Positions 62,928-64,000 of a stretch of 64,000 nt of DNA are shown in pieces. The stretch is from Pseudolabrys taiwanensis (GTDB lineage: Bacteria; Pseudomonadota; Alphaproteobacteria; Rhizobiales; Xanthobacteraceae): contig NZ_CP031417.1 of assembly GCF_003367395.1 (NCBI RefSeq), positions 5,529,642 through 5,593,641 on the forward strand. Reading direction: 5' to 3'. The notes beneath the pieces are model-generated. The model saw only the letters and a program-made list of their open reading frames with translations, was not told the origin of the DNA and searched no databases. The position numbers and the translations under genes were made by a program. The stretch's first letter is position 1, and each line of letters starts with the position of its first letter.

Positions 62928-64000
62928 ATGATGGACGAAGCGAGCAAAAAGATCGTAAGCCACAAGGTCAAGTCGGCAGCCGAAATTGCCGCTGCGATCG
63001 GCGCGCCGCCGCGTCAAAAGAAGGTCATCATGTGCCATGGGACCTTTGACATCGTACACCCTGGGCACGTCCGTCATCTGCTCTACGCAAAGAGCAAGGG
63101 CGACATCCTGATCGCAAGCTTGACTGCCGACGCGCACATCGTGAAGGCCAACTTTCGGCCGTTTGTACCGCAGGAGCTGCGGGCATTTAATCTTGCTGCG
63201 CTCGAAATGGTCGACTACGTCGTCATTGACAGTAATCCGACGCCGCTGAAGAACATCAGCGTTATCAAGCCCGACTATTTCGCCAAAGGCTATGAGTACA
63301 CCAAGGGTGGTCTACATCCGCGGACAGCCGAGGAGAAGCAGGCCGTCGAGGCTTACGGCGGCGAGATCATCTTCACGCCGGGCGATATCGTATACTCCTC
63401 GTCCAACATCATCGAGCTCGAGCCGCCAGCGATTGCAACCGAGAAGTTGATGGCACTCCTGGAGGCCGAAGGGCTTACCTTTGACGACCTGCGCAGTGCC
63501 GTGGACAAGCTTAAGGGACTACGCGTGCACGTAGTCGGCGACACGATCGTCGACAGCTACACGCATACGACGCTGATCGGCGGTATGACCAAGACGCCGA
63601 CGATGAGCGTGAGGTTCGAGAACAAGCACGATTTCGTCGGTGGTGCCGGTATTGTTGCCAAGCACCTCAAGGCTGCTGGTGCGGAGGTCGTGTTTTCGAC
63701 GGTCCTCGGCAACGACAATCTCGCCGATTTCGCGCTGAAGGACCTGGAGGCGGCCGGGGTAGAGTGTATCCCGATCGTTGATCAAACGCGGCCGACGACT
63801 AACAAGAACGCCATCATTGCCGGCGGCTACAACCTCTTAAAAGTTGATACGCTCGACAACCGTTCGATTTCCGAGCGTATCCTTAAGGCTCTCTGCAGTC
63901 AGGTCGCGGATACGCCGGCGGATATCGTTGTGTTTAGCGATTTCCGTCATGGGATGTTCAATCGTGAGACCATTCCGCCGCTAATCAAGGCTTTGCCAGC
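62928..64000 (+). CDS. HldE-like bifunctional protein with reversed domain order (partial)
   Basis: The frame opens at ATG 62928 and stays open for 357 codons to the window edge. A nucleotidyltransferase comes first (CHGTFDIVHPGHVRHLL at about 36-52) and a PfkB-type kinase second, with HVVGDTIVDSYTHTTLIGG near 200 and the substrate loop FVGGAGIVAKHLKAAGAEV near 235. In normal HldE, as at 49670, the order is kinase then nucleotidyltransferase. It probably activates heptose 1-phosphate and phosphorylates heptose 7-phosphate for this cluster. The catalytic GAGD region lies beyond the window. Confidence 0.9.
   Translation, partial: MMDEASKKIVSHKVKSAAEIAAAIGAPPRQKKVIMCHGTFDIVHPGHVRHLLYAKSKGDILIASLTADAHIVKANFRPFVPQELRAFNLAALEMVDYVVIDSNPTPLKNISVIKPDYFAKGYEYTKGGLHPRTAEEKQAVEAYGGEIIFTPGDIVYSSSNIIELEPPAIATEKLMALLEAEGLTFDDLRSAVDKLKGLRVHVVGDTIVDSYTHTTLIGGMTKTPTMSVRFENKHDFVGGAGIVAKHLKAAGAEVVFSTVLGNDNLADFALKDLEAAGVECIPIVDQTRPTTNKNAIIAGGYNLLKVDTLDNRSISERILKALCSQVADTPADIVVFSDFRHGMFNRETIPPLIKALP

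Overview
The window looks like a chromosomal segment of a GC-rich alphaproteobacterium of the order Hyphomicrobiales (Xanthobacteraceae/Bradyrhizobiaceae neighbourhood, possibly near Pseudolabrys). This is inferred from codon use, many solute-binding-protein genes, a urtABCDE-urease locus, LPS heptose genes and dispersed intergenic palindromic repeats of the GTCATTCCGGG...CCCGGAATGAC kind. No 16S, tRNA, transposase, integrase or CRISPR array was seen.

Region 1 (1-18.1 kb) is catabolic and accessory. It holds a LysR regulator, a class II aldolase, two near-duplicate orphan NitT/TauT-type binding proteins, a Bug/TctC-type binding protein, dehydrogenase and aldo/keto reductase genes, an extradiol-type VOC dioxygenase, a methyltransferase, a YedY-like molybdoenzyme with its own flavin reductase, three tandem Flp pilin genes with matching terminators, a glycosyltransferase, and a GalC/GalB-like pair (RraA-type aldolase and PIG-L-type hydratase) next to a GntR regulator and a dihydroxyphthalate-decarboxylase-like gene. 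Together they suggest catabolism of an aromatic acid through a 4,5-cleavage type lower pathway.

Region 2 (18.3-33.4 kb) is a urea import and urease locus: urtABCDE, ureD, ureA, hupE/ureJ, ureB, ureC, ureE, ureF, ureG and an amidase. A textbook sigma-54 site precedes urtA, which fits nitrogen control. Palindromic repeats occupy many of the gene junctions, one of which has duplicated the ureB start. An opposite-strand DUF2147 gene sits between ureC and ureE, and a roughly 550-base highly structured non-coding stretch separates ureF from ureG.

Region 3 (33.4-40.2 kb) is a MarR-controlled branched-chain-amino-acid-type ABC transporter (binding protein, two permeases, two ATPases), a small conserved gene and a fumarylacetoacetate-hydrolase-family enzyme.

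Region 4 (40.3-64 kb) is for the cell envelope: an LpxO-like lipid A hydroxylase, an MsbA-like exporter, galE, waaC, kdsD, waaF, hldD, hldE, several glycosyltransferases including a TPR/GT41 protein of atypical composition, an O-antigen ligase and a WecA-like transferase. From 58.9 kb a more A/T-rich nucleotide-sugar cluster begins (gmhA, gmhB, a transaldolase-like gene, two epimerases, and a second HldE-like protein with its two domains in reversed order). It runs off the end of the window.
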